Positions 4,031 through 5,185 of a stretch of 5,185 nt of DNA are shown in pieces. The position numbers and the translations under genes are program-made. The notes under the pieces are model-generated. The model was not told the DNA's origin. It searched no databases and worked only from the letters and a program-made list of their open reading frames with translations. Positions within the stretch are counted from its first letter, which is position 1. The number at the start of each line of letters is the position of its first letter. Source of the stretch: Nitrospirales bacterium (lineage in GTDB: Bacteria > Nitrospirota > Nitrospiria > Nitrospirales > UBA8639); the NCBI GenBank assembly GCA_029261305.1, contig JAJDBO010000226.1, forward strand, positions 1 to 5,185, in the 5' to 3' direction.

Positions 4031-5185
4031 AACGACGCTTTTTGTTAGTCGATGCGCCAACCACCCACACCCCGCTCCAATGATGCATGCGGCAGCGGCC
4101 AAATACCAAATCCCTGTAAATCCATCAATGGTTCCCGTCGATCCCGACGCCCAAGCCATTCCCAGATACCCACTCACCGACAACGCAATCGCCCCAGCAA
4201 ACTGGCCCATCATATTAATCCACCCGAGAGAATGCCCAGTACGGCTTCCTCCCCAACGATCCGACACCGCTGCATTTACTATGGGAAACGCATGCAAAGT
4301 CACACCAAGGAACAGCGCTACCCCACCTAACATCCAGGACGAACTCATCGGCATGGTTAAACAACTTACGGAAAGCGCTCCTAACCCTAACACGATCGAA
4401 GCACATTTGAATCGACTGACACCGAGGGGTAACAAATGATCAGACATCTTACCCAACAGGGGACTACCGACCACATGCCCGACGGTATACACCGTTCCAA
4501 TGACCCCGCCGGCAATCACCGCGTCAGTCTGGTTATATCCCTGTTCAACTCGATACCATTCACCCGCAAAGATCGTCAGCCACCCTGGTACCAATCGGAG
4601 CGCAATAATGCCTGCAGCAAAGTATCCTCCAAGACACCAAAGAATAGGATCGCGCGTAATGGGGACGTCAGAATCAGATGGGCTTGACTGGATCTCTGAT
4701 GACGAGTGACCTGCTGATTGAATTCCTGCATTTGTTTGAGATGGATACGATCGAAGAAAGATCCAACAGGCCAGTCCTAGGACTGCCACCACCACTGCTG
4801 TACACCCCATCGCACCACGCCACCCCGATACTGGAAGTACTGCGCGGTCAAGGAAATAGAAATGCAGTAGTGGAAGTAATAAGAAGGCGGTAATTTGTCC
4901 TAACCCTCCGCCCAGGCCATAATACAGTCCATTGGCCAACCCGCGTTCCTTGGGCACGAACCAGTGGCTCAACAGTCCGGCTACGGGGACAAAGACACTG
5001 GCAGCCACTACTCCAATGACCATGCGCCATCCCACGGCCTCGCCAAAAGACTGCGCCAAGGTAAATCCCATCAAGCCCACTGCCGACAGCAGCACCCCGA
5101 TCGAGATCACCGTTCGCCCACCCCAGCGATCTGCACTTTTCCCCCAAGGAACTTGCGCCATGGCGTAGGTATAAAAAAATGCGCT
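4019..5185 (-). CDS. Major facilitator superfamily (MFS) transporter (partial, N-terminus off the right edge)
   Basis: The reading frame is open to the window edge: eight codons (SAFFYTYA) precede the first visible Met, so the ATG at 5161 is internal and the true start lies outside. The visible part begins at the end of helix 2 with the MFS loop-2/3 signature GKSADRWGGR. It continues with the helix-4/5 pattern GWRMVIGVVAASVFVPVAG and WFVPKERGLANGLYYGLGG. A long hydrophilic central loop rich in Ser/Gln follows (about residues 140-175 of the visible Met numbering), then a second repeat with GSPLLGKMSDHLLPLG. About ten of twelve helices are present. The family mediates proton-coupled or facilitated transport of small solutes, and nothing here fixes the substrate. 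The C-terminal Arg-Ile-Ser-stop is formed by a heptamer repeat. It lies upstream of the BASS gene on the same strand. Confidence 0.88.
   Translation of the reverse strand, partial: SAFFYTYAMAQVPWGKSADRWGGRTVISIGVLLSAVGLMGFTLAQSFGEAVGWRMVIGVVAASVFVPVAGLLSHWFVPKERGLANGLYYGLGGGLGQITAFLLLPLLHFYFLDRAVLPVSGWRGAMGCTAVVVAVLGLACWIFLRSYPSQTNAGIQSAGHSSSEIQSSPSDSDVPITRDPILWCLGGYFAAGIIALRLVPGWLTIFAGEWYRVEQGYNQTDAVIAGGVIGTVYTVGHVVGSPLLGKMSDHLLPLGVSRFKCASIVLGLGALSVSCLTMPMSSSWMLGGVALFLGVTLHAFPIVNAAVSDRWGGSRTGHSLGWINMMGQFAGAIALSVSGYLGMAWASGSTGTIDGFTGIWYLAAAACIIGAGCGWLAHRLTKSVVRIS

Overview
The window looks like a chromosomal segment of a Gram-negative-type bacterium with moderate GC content. From memory, the style of the intergenic repeats suggests something near Nitrospira/Nitrospirota. 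No marker gene is present, so that assignment is weak.

Layout from left to right: (1) the N-terminal part of an ArsR/SdpR-type winged-helix repressor on the minus strand, running off the left edge, with a perfect 24-bp palindrome over its start codon. (2) A secreted M28-family zinc aminopeptidase with a PA domain on the plus strand (255-1724). (3) A roughly 1.2-kb accessory island (1731-2927) bounded by two inverted copies of one GC-rich structured repeat (A 1731-1923, B 2706-2927). (4) Two minus-strand transporters: a sodium-dependent BASS-family carrier (2941-3897) and a major facilitator (MFS) protein that runs off the right edge (4019-5185). A 121-bp spacer of heptamer repeats separates the transporters.

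The island is the interesting part. Just inside repeat A lies a frameshifted C-terminal remnant of an integron-type tyrosine recombinase, including the catalytic-tyrosine motif IYTHVLNR and a degraded RGVRSP-like tail. It is followed by an attI-like stretch (two imperfect direct repeats and a GTTRRRY core). Next comes an AT-rich cassette coding for a 121-residue membrane protein, closed by a very short attC-like site whose left core overlaps the end of the ORF. A second segment without a gene follows. It begins GTTAGGTG and ends with the exact complement CACCTAAC right at the edge of repeat B. I read this as a decayed mini-integron with the integrase C-terminus facing the cassettes, carried between inverted copies of a hairpin-bearing repeat.

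Both repeat copies start a few bases after the stop codon of a flanking gene (the M28 peptidase and the BASS carrier), in sense with that gene. Both keep a terminal hairpin with a compensatory base-pair change. They may therefore double as 3'-end structures for two convergent genes. The transporters and the peptidase look like ordinary chromosomal genes, and nothing in the sequence ties their functions to the island.
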